Shown here one piece after another: positions 27,051-36,148 of a stretch of DNA of 64,000 bases. Each line of letters starts with the position of its first letter. Positions within the stretch are counted from its first letter, which is position 1. The notes beneath the pieces were generated by a model. It did not search any database. It was not told the DNA's origin and saw only the letters and a program-made list of their open reading frames with translations. Origin of the DNA: CAVVKW01 sp963761705 (GTDB lineage: Bacteria; Verrucomicrobiota; Verrucomicrobiia; Chthoniobacterales; JAATET01); the NCBI GenBank assembly GCA_963761705.1, contig CAVXHK010000001.1, forward strand, positions 372,001 through 436,000. Direction: 5' to 3'. A program made the position numbers and the translations under genes.

Positions 27051-28955
27051 ATGAACGATTTTAACTATCCAAAAATCTACGACGTCCTGGTCATCGGGGG
27101 CGGCCACGCCGGCGCTGAGGCAGCTGCCGCAGCGGCGCGAATGGGGGCAGTGACCCTCATGTTGACCCAAAATGCCGACACGATCGGTCAGATGTCGTGC
27201 AATCCCGCGATCGGTGGCCTTGCCAAGGGACACATCGTTCGCGAAATCGACGCTTTAGGCGGGCTGATGGGGGAAAACACTGACGCCACGGCCATTCAGT
27301 TTCGCCTGCTTAACGCGACCAAGGGACCCAGCGTCCAAGCCCCCAGAGCCCAATGCGACAAGAAAGCCTACCAATTCCGGTTGAAATACCGGCTGGAGAG
27401 ATATCCGAACCTGGACGTCAAACAGGCGAACGTAACGGGACTGGACGTCAAAGAGGGCCGCGCCCGCGGCGTCCAAACCTCCATCGGGGTCCGGTTCGAA
27501 GCGCGCACCGTCATCGTTACGACCGGAACATTCATGCGGGGCCTGCTCCACGTCGGACAGAAGAATCAGGCTGGCGGTCGAATGGGCGACTCGGTCTCGA
27601 CGTTTAGCGATTCACTGCGCGATCTGGGTTTCGAGCTTGGTAGATTTAAAACGGGCACCCCATGCCGCCTGATCGGTTCCAGCCTCGATCTCTCGAAATG
27701 TCGTCGCCAAGACGGCGATGTTCAGCCCCAACTTTTCAGCTTCACGCCCTTCAGCCGAGATTCTGGGGAACTGTTCACTCTGAATCGTTGGAATGACCGA
27801 ACGTTCCACGTGGAACAACTTCCTTGCTGGATGACTCAGACCACCGAGAAAACCCACGAGATCATTCGAAGTAACCTTCACCTGTCGCCGATGTATTCCG
27901 GCCAAATCGAAGGCGTCGGACCCCGCTACTGCCCCTCGATCGAAGATAAAGTCGTCCGTTTCGCGGAGAAATCCAGCCACCAGCTGTTTCTGGAACCCGA
28001 AGGCCGCCATTCCGACGAGTTTTACGTCAACGGGGTGTCGACGAGCCTCCCCTACGAAGTTCAGTATCATTTCATCCGCAGCGTGCCCGGACTGGAGAAC
28101 GCCGAGATTCTCCGACCCGGCTACGCCGTCGAATACGACTTCTGTCCGCCGACCCAACTCGACCCAACCCTGGAAACCAAACGGCTGCCCGGTCTCTACT
28201 TCGCGGGGCAAATCAACGGAACCTCGGGATACGAGGAAGCCGCCGCGCAGGGCTTGCTCGCCGGAATCAACGCTGCGGCGTCCGTCGCAGGTCGGGATCC
28301 GCTCATTCTTGATCGTTCCGAAGCCTACATCGGAGTGCTGATTGACGACTTGGTGACCCAAGGAACCCCGGAACCCTACCGGATGTTCACCAGCCGCGCA
28401 GAGCACCGCCTTCTCCTCCGACACGACAACGCCGACCGACGTCTGGGCTCCAAAGCCAGGGAATACGGGTTGCTGAGCGCGAATCAGGTGTCTGCTTTCG
28501 ACAAGAAAGTGAATAACGTTCGCGACCTCACGGTTTCGCTCACCCAGACCCGGCTTGACGGGATCACACTCGAAAGCTGGCTCAAGCGTCCGGAAAACGA
28601 TTGGCAGAAGCTGCCGGACGAGCTCAAAGCCCACTATCCAGCCGACGTGTGGAAGACCGTTCAAAACGACACGAAATACGCCGGCTATCTCCGTCGTCAG
28701 AAGGAACAGGTCCAGCGATCCGCCCAGACGAAGGAGAACCCCATACCAGCTGACTTTGCCTACGACAGTATCTCCGGAATCCGTCGAGAAGCGATCCAGA
28801 AACTCATCTCCATTCGGCCACGCTCCCTCGGCCAAGCGGGACGCATCAGCGGCGTAACTCCCGCAGATCTCTCACTGCTCGCCATCTGGCTGGAACGCGA
28901 CCGGAGGAACCCCGCCAGGTCCCCGGCAAACAACGAGACGAACAACGTCAACTAG
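27051..28955 (+). CDS. mnmG: tRNA uridine 5-carboxymethylaminomethyl modification enzyme MnmG (GidA)
   Basis: 634 residues, the usual length. The FAD-binding start is YDVLVIGGGHAGAEAAAAAAR. It continues with SCNPAIGGLAKGHIVREIDALGG, GRMGDSVSTFS, TGTPCRL, GLYFAGQINGTSGYEEAAAQGL, FTSRAEHRLLLRHDNAD and a C-terminal helical domain (FAYDSISGIRREAIQKL). With MnmE it installs cmnm5 at the wobble uridine of tRNAs. In many bacteria mnmG lies near oriC beside rsmG and parAB; rsmG and parB are not here. It contains a second parS-like site and overlaps the convergent LysR gene by 8 bp. Confidence 0.97.
   Translation: MNDFNYPKIYDVLVIGGGHAGAEAAAAAARMGAVTLMLTQNADTIGQMSCNPAIGGLAKGHIVREIDALGGLMGENTDATAIQFRLLNATKGPSVQAPRAQCDKKAYQFRLKYRLERYPNLDVKQANVTGLDVKEGRARGVQTSIGVRFEARTVIVTTGTFMRGLLHVGQKNQAGGRMGDSVSTFSDSLRDLGFELGRFKTGTPCRLIGSSLDLSKCRRQDGDVQPQLFSFTPFSRDSGELFTLNRWNDRTFHVEQLPCWMTQTTEKTHEIIRSNLHLSPMYSGQIEGVGPRYCPSIEDKVVRFAEKSSHQLFLEPEGRHSDEFYVNGVSTSLPYEVQYHFIRSVPGLENAEILRPGYAVEYDFCPPTQLDPTLETKRLPGLYFAGQINGTSGYEEAAAQGLLAGINAAASVAGRDPLILDRSEAYIGVLIDDLVTQGTPEPYRMFTSRAEHRLLLRHDNADRRLGSKAREYGLLSANQVSAFDKKVNNVRDLTVSLTQTRLDGITLESWLKRPENDWQKLPDELKAHYPADVWKTVQNDTKYAGYLRRQKEQVQRSAQTKENPIPADFAYDSISGIRREAIQKLISIRPRSLGQAGRISGVTPADLSLLAIWLERDRRNPARSPANNETNNVN
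27802..27817. other. parS-like centromere site 2 (within mnmG)
   Basis: CGTTCCACGTGGAACA carries the same perfect 14-bp palindrome as the site at 27029-27044 and matches the parS consensus TGTTNCACGTGNAACA at all but the first base. It lies inside the mnmG coding sequence, encoding TFHVEQ. Intragenic parS sites are normal in ParB systems. Confidence 0.75.
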
Positions 28956-29820
28956 CCACGGCGTCGCAAAATGCAGGCAAGATGACCGCGTCGCTATCCG
29001 GATTGATCTTCAAACGCGTTTCGAGGGGCGGCAACCCCGGCACCAACGCCACCCAGCTCACCCGCCGACCGCCAACCTCCGCCGCTTCGTGGGTCCCGAC
29101 GGTTAGCCCAATCCCGAGACTCACCTGCCAGATCCGCGCGTCCAAGGGACGACCCTCCTCGCTGTGACTGAATTGGAACTCATTCCCCGGCAAAGCCGCA
29201 CGAATCACCCGCTCCACCGGATCCCGCCCATCCCCGGAGCTTAGGAGAATTGCCTCACCAGCCACATCGGTCGAACACGCGGAGGAACGCCCCGCCAGGC
29301 GGTGCCTGTTTCCGACCACCAAGCCCATCTCGCGCGTCTCAACCAACCGTTCCTCGCCCCATTCATCGCCGGTGAATCCAACTCGAATGATCACGTCGAA
29401 ACCGCCAAGTCTCGCACCTTGACTCGCGTCGCAGTCTGGCAGCAGCGAGATGGTCGTGCGGATCGAGCGATGTTTGGAGAAAAACGATCTCAGCTTTTTT
29501 GAAACCCGCTTGGAGCGAGCGCTGTCGGCGACACCGACGCGGAGCGAGCCGAACCGTCCCGCTCCCGCGTCGCGGAGTGTCTCGGCGGCCTCATCCGCTC
29601 GAAGCACGATCGCCCTCGCTTCCGGCATTAAACGCCTGCCCGCCGCGGTCAAGATCGCCTGTCGCGGTCCACGATCGAAGAGACGAACACCGAGCGACTC
29701 CTCGAGCTTTCTGATTTGGACGCTCAGAGCGGGCTGAGCAATCCCCATGCGCCGGGCCCCGGCCGAAACCGTTCCTTCGTCGCAAACCGACAAAAAATAG
29801 CGCAGCTGGCGGAGTTCCAT
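28948..29820 (-). CDS. LysR-family transcriptional regulator
   Basis: 290 residues. The N-terminal winged HTH reads MELRQLRYFLSVCDEGTVSAGARRMGIAQPALSVQIRKLEESLGVRLFDR, the standard LysR form. An effector-binding domain follows (FGSLRVGVADSARSKRV onward). The co-inducer and targets are unknown. It is convergent with mnmG (8-bp overlap) and divergent from the secreted protein gene at 29944. LysR proteins often control the divergent neighbour, so that gene is a possible target. Confidence 0.92.
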   Translation of the reverse strand: MELRQLRYFLSVCDEGTVSAGARRMGIAQPALSVQIRKLEESLGVRLFDRGPRQAILTAAGRRLMPEARAIVLRADEAAETLRDAGAGRFGSLRVGVADSARSKRVSKKLRSFFSKHRSIRTTISLLPDCDASQGARLGGFDVIIRVGFTGDEWGEERLVETREMGLVVGNRHRLAGRSSACSTDVAGEAILLSSGDGRDPVERVIRAALPGNEFQFSHSEEGRPLDARIWQVSLGIGLTVGTHEAAEVGGRRVSWVALVPGLPPLETRLKINPDSDAVILPAFCDAVAS

Positions 29821-29943
29821 AGCCTCTTTCTATATTTAATTGCTTTCCTACACAATTCAATTATACGTAGCGCCACTGATTCGAGTCCGCGCCAGCGCGC
29901 CCTCATCTGGACAAGCGATCCGCTGCCGTCCACAATCTCTGCG

Positions 29944-30948
29944 ATGCACCCCCGTTCACTTAAAACCATCTTTGTCGCGACATTGATGACCTGCTCAAAC
30001 CTGGAAGCGGCCGAAACAAGCCCGTCCACCGCCGAATTGGAATCGATCCGCGTTGCCCTAGCGACCATCCAGGGCACCCTGACTTCCAACCGGGCAAAAG
30101 CGCTTAAAAGCTCGATCGCAGAGCTCTCAGCCGCCTCGGCGACGCAATTGTCCGCGATCAACGCCTACGTCGAGGCCGTTCGAATCGATCAATTCGGCGA
30201 CGGACCGGGTGCCATCACGAAATTCCAAGACTGGCGCAAGAAGTCATCTGATGTCCTGAGCAACGCTGCTCTCCGCACAGCGGCCCAACTCCACCTCCGG
30301 TATCTGCAGCTCACGCTTGACCGTGCCGCCGACCCGGACGGCGACCCAGCTCTCGATGACGTCGTTTCTTACCTGCGGGAAGCCGCTGAGATGAAGGCAA
30401 TCATCAACAACCCAGAAACGGATCGGTTGAACGACAACGAGAAGAAAGATCTGAAAGAACGGATCAAGAAACTGACCGACGAACCGATGGACTCCGCGCC
30501 CTTCGTCAGGGCCTACCGAATCGGACCCCTCTTTGCCGATCTGAAAGACTGGGAGATGACACCAGGCAACCTGCCATCGATTCTCGATCGAACGGTCCGT
30601 CCGATCCTCCGGGAGAAAAAAGACTCCAGATTGGTGGAAACGTGGGATCTCCAAATCTCGACGGAGCGGGGTCTCGCTTCGGACCGCGATCGGGAGGATC
30701 CCGACTCTGGGCTTAATCGCAACCAGATTCCGCGGCTGGAATGGGCAAAAGCCAATGATCAATACGCCATCGGAGACCGAACCACCGGCTTGCGAACGAT
30801 GGTTGCGATCCTCCAAGCCAACCCCGAGCATCCCGACGCGACTAAGTGGATCGATTCACTTTCCGGCCTCCTTGAAAAAGAGGCGGCACAAACGGGTGAG
30901 ACAGCGCCTGGGTCACCGAACGCTCCGGAATCGTCCAGTGCCCCGTGA
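29944..30948 (+). CDS. Secreted hypothetical protein
   Basis: 334 residues, not recognised. A probable signal peptide (MHPRSLKTIFVATLMTCSNLEA) leads into an all-helical, charged protein with blocks such as TIQGTLTSNRAKALKSSIAEL and NDNEKKDLKERIKKLTDEP. The C-terminus is Pro/Ser-rich and disordered. The helix-rich composition would suit a TPR-like or coiled-coil periplasmic protein. The start is the ATG preceding the signal peptide; the upstream in-frame stretch overlaps the divergent LysR gene. It is convergent with the FabZ-like gene. Confidence 0.65.
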   Translation: MHPRSLKTIFVATLMTCSNLEAAETSPSTAELESIRVALATIQGTLTSNRAKALKSSIAELSAASATQLSAINAYVEAVRIDQFGDGPGAITKFQDWRKKSSDVLSNAALRTAAQLHLRYLQLTLDRAADPDGDPALDDVVSYLREAAEMKAIINNPETDRLNDNEKKDLKERIKKLTDEPMDSAPFVRAYRIGPLFADLKDWEMTPGNLPSILDRTVRPILREKKDSRLVETWDLQISTERGLASDRDREDPDSGLNRNQIPRLEWAKANDQYAIGDRTTGLRTMVAILQANPEHPDATKWIDSLSGLLEKEAAQTGETAPGSPNAPESSSAP

Positions 30949-31023
30949 ACCCCGTCGCACTTTCGGCCGCCCCGAAGCCTTGCCGCCATCGCGGTGAGTG
31001 AACCGCCCGGAGCGTCCCCTGTT

Positions 31024-31437
31024 TTAGAGCTTGTTTAGAATGATCTGTCCTTGGGCTACGATCGTGTCACCGACTGTCGCGACGACTTCGAAATTGAGGA
31101 GGCCCGCCATGCCGCCGACCTTTCGCGCGTTCAGCTGGATGAGTTCACCGGGCCGGGCGGGAGCGGGGAACTTCATCACGCGGACGCCCGAGAGCAGATA
31201 ACGAGCGGAGGGTTCCCCGGCTCCGGCGGCGATGCCCGCCGTCTGAGCGAGGGCTTCCGTCAGAATGACTCCCGGGACGATCGGGTCGCCGGGAAAATGC
31301 CCGCGGAAAAAATCGGTCTCGCCCGGGAACGTTTTCAAGCAGCGAGCGGCCTCGCCCGCCGTTACCTCAATGACCTCGTCAACGAAGACGAAAGGGACTC
31401 GGTGCGGCAAACCGAAAGCTTGCGGATCGGTGGGCAT
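31024..31437 (-). CDS. FabZ-like 3-hydroxyacyl-ACP dehydratase
   Basis: 137-residue hot-dog-fold dehydratase. It shows LPHRVPFVFVDEVIEV, the active-site histidine and signature RGHFPGDPIVPGVILTEALAQTAGI, and the pattern VRVMKFPAPARPGELIQL. It matches FabZ-type 3-hydroxyacyl-ACP dehydratases of fatty acid synthesis. A FabA/FabZ-like role in another lipid pathway cannot be excluded because no fab genes are nearby. I prefer the ATG at 31437; a GTG six codons upstream directly follows the pfkA stop. It is cotranscribed downstream of pfkA. Confidence 0.85.
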   Translation of the reverse strand: MPTDPQAFGLPHRVPFVFVDEVIEVTAGEAARCLKTFPGETDFFRGHFPGDPIVPGVILTEALAQTAGIAAGAGEPSARYLLSGVRVMKFPAPARPGELIQLNARKVGGMAGLLNFEVVATVGDTIVAQGQIILNKL

Positions 31438-31455
31438 CGGGACTGCTCTCGCCAC

Positions 31456-32460
31456 TCAGGCAGCCTCGACAACGTCGCCAAACTCGATTTGCAAGTGTCG
31501 CGCGAGCCGAATGAGCTCAGGGGCGGGATGTTTTTTTCGACCGATCACGTCGTTGAGATCGACGACCGTCACCCGGCTTTTTTGCAGGGCAACCATCGAA
31601 CCGGTCTCGCCTTGGAGCAGGCTGATGACGGCGAGCTCACCCATCCGGCTGGCGAGCAGGCGGTCGAAGTGCGTCGGGATGCCGCCGCGCTGGACGTGGC
31701 CGAGCACCGTCTTGCGCACCTCCTGGAGGATCTCACGATCTCCGGTCGCCTCGTGCAACCAGCTTTCGAACTTGTGGGCTTCGCAGACACCCTCGGCGAG
31801 GATGATGATGCTGTTGTCGCGGCTGGACTCGTAGCGACCGTGGAGGACGTCGAGAATGCGCGGGACGTTCACCCGATACTCAGGAATCACCGCGACCTCC
31901 GCTCCGGCGCTGATCGCCGTCGTGAGCGCGAGGTAGCCCGAGCTCCGGCCCATCACTTCGACGAGAAAGCAGCGACGATGGGAGCGGGCCGTGTCTTTGA
32001 TCTTGTCGACCATCTGCATGATGGTGTTGGCGGCGGTATCGGCGCCGATGCTCATGTCCGTGCCGTAGAGATCGTTGTCGATGCTGCCCGGGATGCCGAT
32101 CGTCGGAAGGCCCATGCGGGACAACTCCCGCGCTCCGGTGAGCGAGCCGTCGCCTCCGATGACGATGATGCCTCCGAGGCCGTAGGAGCTGATGTTATCC
32201 AGAGCCTCGGCCCGTCCCTCCGGGGTGTAAAATTGCTTGCAGCGGCTCGACTGAAGAATGGTGCCGCCGCGCTCGAGAATGGCGGACATCGCGCGATCGT
32301 CGAGGCTGACGAGATCGCCAGAGAAGAGTCCCTCGTAACCATTGCGGATGCCGACAACTTTCACCCCTTTGGACGCGGCGGTGCGAACGACGGCCCGTAC
32401 GGCTGGATTCATCCCGGGGGAATCGCCCCCGGACGTCATGACCCCTATTTTCTTAAACAT
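31456..32460 (-). CDS. pfkA: ATP-dependent 6-phosphofructokinase
   Basis: 334 residues. It begins with TSGGDSPGMNPAVRAVVRTA (ATP-binding loop) and continues with GIRNGYEGL, VIGGDGSLTGA (Gly at the position that favours ATP over PPi), GIPGSIDNDLYGTDMSIGADTA, VEVMGRSSGYLAL (catalytic and F6P binding), EGVCEAHKF and LGHVQRGGIPTHFDRLLASRMG. It commits fructose-6-phosphate to glycolysis. The FabZ-like gene follows directly on the same strand. Upstream, a 296-bp gap separates it from the divergent phoB-like gene. Confidence 0.95.
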   Translation of the reverse strand: MFKKIGVMTSGGDSPGMNPAVRAVVRTAASKGVKVVGIRNGYEGLFSGDLVSLDDRAMSAILERGGTILQSSRCKQFYTPEGRAEALDNISSYGLGGIIVIGGDGSLTGARELSRMGLPTIGIPGSIDNDLYGTDMSIGADTAANTIMQMVDKIKDTARSHRRCFLVEVMGRSSGYLALTTAISAGAEVAVIPEYRVNVPRILDVLHGRYESSRDNSIIILAEGVCEAHKFESWLHEATGDREILQEVRKTVLGHVQRGGIPTHFDRLLASRMGELAVISLLQGETGSMVALQKSRVTVVDLNDVIGRKKHPAPELIRLARHLQIEFGDVVEAA

Positions 32461-32594
32461 GCTGCGTCGCGTCTGTGGCCGGAATTTTCAACCCGGCTCG
32501 TCTAGCGCAGGACCCCGGACGAAAAAATCACAAAATCGGTTTTTATTTTGAACAACGTTGCGCGGGCCGGGTCTCACTATTCGGTTAAGGCAGC

Positions 32595-32657
32595 GATTCG
32601 GGCCACCGCGGTTCAGTTTTTCTTTGTTTTCTGGATTTCCGCGACGTGGCCCGAATC
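32595..32657. other. Long inverted repeat in the pfkA-phoB gap
   Basis: GATTCGGGCCAC (32595-32606) and GTGGCCCGAATC (32646-32657) are perfectly complementary. CGCGG directly inside the left arm pairs with CCGCG on the right, leaving a 2-nt AC bulge, so the stem extends to about 17 bp. The loop is T-rich. It sits about 100 bp upstream of the response regulator start. The rest of the 296-bp gap holds no gene I can support. It could be a leader-RNA structure or terminator-like element. Confidence 0.6.
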
Positions 32658-32756
32658 ATTTTTCGGCTCAACGATTTTACCGGTCGTCCTGCGCGACGAA
32701 ATCTTCATCTCGAGGAGCTTGCGAGCCAGGGTGCCTTCCGCTAGAAGGGCCGATCT

Positions 32757-33446
32757 ATGCCGAATACGGTCCTCGTAGTCGAAGATGAGCAGGACGTCGT
32801 CGATCTGCTCCGCTATAATCTCAGCCGAGCGGGGCTCACTGTCATCATCGCACTCGATGGCCTCGAAGGCCTGCGCCAAGCCCGGGAACAACGCCCGGAC
32901 GTCATCCTGCTCGACCTCATGCTGCCGGAGATGACGGGGGAACAGGTCTGCCGCGAATTGAAAGCCGACGGGGAGACCGCGGGCATCCCGGTCATCATGC
33001 TCACGGCGAAGGGCGAAACTGAACAGCGGGTCGAGGGCCTCGAGTTGGGCGTGGACGATTACATCACCAAACCATTCAGCCCGAAGGAACTCGTTCTTCG
33101 GGTGCAAGCGGTCTTGCGCCGACTGCGAACTTCGGAACGGGCGGATCTGGTGGAGGTCGGGGACTTCGCGGTGGATCGCGGGGCGTTCGAAGTGCGTCTC
33201 GCGGGGGAGCGGTTGGACCTGACGACGACGGAGTTTAAGCTCCTCACTTTACTCATCGAGCGGCGCGGTCGGACACAATCCCGCGAGACGCTGCTCTACG
33301 ACGTGTGGGGCTATCAAAACGCGATTGATACGCGCACAGTGGACACGCACATGCGCCGACTCCGGGAGAAACTCGGCGACGCGGCGGCTCGCTTGGAAAC
33401 CGTGCGGGGCGAGGGATATCGGTTCAGCGTCGTGGCGGACCATTGA
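32757..33446 (+). CDS. OmpR/PhoB-family response regulator
   Basis: 229 residues. The receiver domain has VLVVEDEQDVVDLLRYNL, phosphoacceptor Asp in ILLDLMLPEMTG, the Thr in MLTAKG and the Lys in DYITKPFSPKELVLRV. The winged-helix domain follows with LDLTTTEFKLLTLL and DTRTVDTHMRRLREKLG...IETVRGEGYRF-type ending. It most resembles PhoB. It overlaps the kinase gene by 4 bp (TTGA), so the two form a coupled two-component system. No pst or phoU genes are present, so phosphate as the signal is only inferred. Confidence 0.93.
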   Translation: MPNTVLVVEDEQDVVDLLRYNLSRAGLTVIIALDGLEGLRQAREQRPDVILLDLMLPEMTGEQVCRELKADGETAGIPVIMLTAKGETEQRVEGLELGVDDYITKPFSPKELVLRVQAVLRRLRTSERADLVEVGDFAVDRGAFEVRLAGERLDLTTTEFKLLTLLIERRGRTQSRETLLYDVWGYQNAIDTRTVDTHMRRLREKLGDAAARLETVRGEGYRFSVVADH

Positions 33447-34741
33447 TCACCCTCCTCACGTGGGGGCTGGCTCTCGGTGCCGTGGCGGGCAGCGTCGCCT
33501 GGGTCTGGCGCGCTTGGGTTCGCCCGGTCCAAGACGTGCGGGCCGCCATCGCCGCCGTCAACGCGCAGGAATCGAGCGTACCGATCATCCGATCGGCACG
33601 ACCAATCTTCCGGGAGATTTCAGCCAACCTGGGACTCGTGTCCGAACGCTTGCGAGAGCAACGCCGCCAACTCGCGGACGAGGTCTTTTCGCTGCGAGCG
33701 ATCCTATCCAGCATGGTCGAGGGTATTCTCATCGTCGACCAAGGCCTGCGAATCCGGCTCGCGAACGACGCGCTCTTTTCGATGTTTGACCTCACGCAGT
33801 CGCCGATCAACCGCACGGTCATCGAAGTCTTCCACGAGCACGGTCTGCTGACGGGTGTCGAGCGCGCCATCGGCGAATGCCGACCGCTGATCCTGGAGTT
33901 TCAAGTCGCCGCGCGGCCCGACAGCGGCAAGGCGATCCGGTATTTCAGGGTCAACGTCGCGCCGCTCCTCCCGTCTGGCGGATCCAATCCGGTCGGCGCG
34001 TTGGTCGTGTTCAACGATGTCACGGAGATCCGCACGCTCGAAGCGGTGAGGCGGGAATTTGTCGCAAATGTCTCGCACGAGTTCCGAACACCGCTGGCCA
34101 TCATCAACGGCTACGTCGAGACCCTGCTCGACGGCGCTCTCGATGACCGGGCGATGACCGAGCGCTCGCTCGCGGTGATGCACAAGCACGCGGCGCGTTT
34201 AAATTTCCTCATCGACGATCTCCTCACCATCTCGCGCATGGAAAACCGCGCCGTCGAGATGAAGCTCGAGACGGTGAGCCTCCGCAACATCCTTGTCCGG
34301 GCGATCGACCAGCACGAAGCCCGGATCCGCGAGCAGAACGTGACCCTGGATTATCAATTCGAACCCGACTCGGAGATCGCGGACGTCGACCCGACGCGGA
34401 TTGAACAGGTCTTCGTGAACCTGCTCGCAAACGCGCTGCAATACGGTGCTCGAGCCGACGGGGAGATCCGCGTGACGGCCCGACGGCGTGGGCGCGAGGT
34501 CGAACTCAACTTCGCGGACGACGGCCCGGGGATTCCCTACGAGGACCAGCCGCACATCTTCGAACGTTTCTACCGAGTGCACAAAGACCGGTCACGCGAC
34601 GCGGGCGGCACGGGTCTCGGGCTTTCGATTGTCAAGAATGTCGCCATGGCGCACGGTGGGCACGTGAGCGTGCGGAGCACGCCGGGCGCGGGGTCGAACT
34701 TCCGAGTGACCCTCCCGGTCAAAGCTCCGCCGCGCAATTGA
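33443..34741 (+). CDS. PhoR-like sensor histidine kinase
   Basis: 432 residues with one N-terminal transmembrane helix (LLTWGLALGAVAGSVAWVW). A short linker precedes a PAS domain (LRAILSSMVEGILIVDQGLRIRLAN). The HisKA box is VANVSHEFRTPLAIINGYVETLLDG with the phosphoacceptor His, and the HATPase domain has N (VNLLANALQYG), G1 (DDGPGIPYEDQ), F (IFERFYRV) and G2 (GGTGLGLSIVKN) boxes. With only one transmembrane helix and no large periplasmic loop it resembles PhoR. Its start is a TTG overlapping the regulator stop. Confidence 0.92.
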   Translation: MITLLTWGLALGAVAGSVAWVWRAWVRPVQDVRAAIAAVNAQESSVPIIRSARPIFREISANLGLVSERLREQRRQLADEVFSLRAILSSMVEGILIVDQGLRIRLANDALFSMFDLTQSPINRTVIEVFHEHGLLTGVERAIGECRPLILEFQVAARPDSGKAIRYFRVNVAPLLPSGGSNPVGALVVFNDVTEIRTLEAVRREFVANVSHEFRTPLAIINGYVETLLDGALDDRAMTERSLAVMHKHAARLNFLIDDLLTISRMENRAVEMKLETVSLRNILVRAIDQHEARIREQNVTLDYQFEPDSEIADVDPTRIEQVFVNLLANALQYGARADGEIRVTARRRGREVELNFADDGPGIPYEDQPHIFERFYRVHKDRSRDAGGTGLGLSIVKNVAMAHGGHVSVRSTPGAGSNFRVTLPVKAPPRN

Positions 34742-34748
34742 TCCGACG

Positions 34749-36087
34749 ATGACCCGACCCTCTCTCAAAGGCCTCCGCGGCTACCTGATCGACGCTCCCA
34801 AGCGCGGCGCAATTCGCGGGATCCGCGACGGCGCGATCATCATCGAAGACGGGCGAATCGCACTCGCCGGTCCCTACGAAGACGTGCGGCGGGCGCCGGA
34901 AGCCCAGGGCCTCCATTTTGTCCATTCCCCGGAAGCGGTCATCATCCCCGGGCTGCATCGACATCCACGCGCACCTGCCGCAATTTCCCGCCGTCGCCCG
35001 CGTCGAAGAGGCGCTACTCCCCTGGCTTCAGCGCCACGTTTTTCCGCTCGAACGCGAGTTTAACGCCGCGACGGCACGCACGGAGGCTCCGATGTTTTTC
35101 GACTCCCTTGCCCGCCACGGCACGACCACTGCTATGCTCTACGCGACGATCTACGAAGAGAGCTGCGACGCGGCGTTCGAGGCAGCCGCGTCCAGCGGAC
35201 TCCGCGTGATCCTCGGCAAGGTCATGATGGATGACGGGAGCTACGGCGCGCTCCCCACCGAGCAGATCCTCCCGCTCTCGTTGCAACAGAGCGAACGCCT
35301 CTGCCGCAAATGGCACGGCCACGACGGCGGACGCCTGGAATACGCGTTCAGCCCGCGCTTCGCGGTGACCTGCACGAGCGAGATGATGACGGAAGCCGGA
35401 GCGCTCGCTAAGAAATACGACGCCTACGTGCAGACTCACCTCTCTGAGAATCACGGCGAGATCGCGGCGGTCAAAGAGCGCTTCCCGGACGACCCGCATT
35501 ACACCGGCGTCTACGAGCGGTGTGGGCTGCTCGGAGAACGCTCGGTCTTCGGCCACTGCATCCACCTCAGCGACGACGAACTGGCGCGTCTCGTCCAGTC
35601 ACGATCGGTGATCGCGCACTGCCCAACGTCAAATTTCTTCCTGAACAGCGGGATCATGCCACTCGCACGATTTGTCGACGCAGGCGCCCGCGTCGGCCTC
35701 GGAAGCGACGTCGCCGGCGGACCGGAACTGAATCTCTGGCAGGTGATGCGATCCTCGATCGAGGGGCAGAAGGCGCGATCGTTCTTCGAAGAAGGCACGC
35801 GCGTGCCAACGGAGGCGGATCTTTTTCACCTCGCGACCCAGGGCGGCGCGGACGCGCTCGGCAAATCCGACCTCATCGGCTCCATCGAGATCGGCAAGGA
35901 AGCCGACCTCGTCGTGGTCGACCTCTGCCAAGCCCTGCCCTACGGTCGCAAGGGAAATCCTCACTCTGACTTGTCGGCGGAAGAAATCGTCACCCTCCTT
36001 GTGTATCGGGGGAACTCGTCCGCCGTCGCCGAGACGTTCGTGCGTGGGAGGTCCGTCCATCGGGCACCCGCGCCGCTGCTTTTGTAG
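34749..36087 (+). pseudogene. guaD: Guanine deaminase, frameshifted
   Basis: Amidohydrolase-family protein in two frames. The first (ATG at 34749) gives the N-terminal beta-sandwich LKGLRGYLIDAPKRG...AVIIPGL; the second resumes at IDIHAHLPQFPAVAR. Removing one base near 34953-34957 joins them into about 445 residues. The second part has the metal-ligand HxH (HAH), SPRFAVTCTSEMM, QTHLSENHGEI, FGHCIHLSDDEL, AHCPTSNFFLNSGIMPL and GLGSDVAGG, which are guanine deaminase signatures. It converts guanine to xanthine. It lies downstream of the phoBR-like pair. The indel may be a sequence error. Confidence 0.85.
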
Positions 36088-36148
36088 GAGGCGAGACTCC
36101 TGCCGGGAGCCAAGGCGAGCGGGAGATTTGATCGTCCTACCGCGAGTT

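Noticed and set aside
32548..32778. Small open frame in the pfkA-phoB gap
   Set aside because: No ribosome-binding site and no family match, and it overlaps the phoB-like start; the inverted repeat explains the sequence better.
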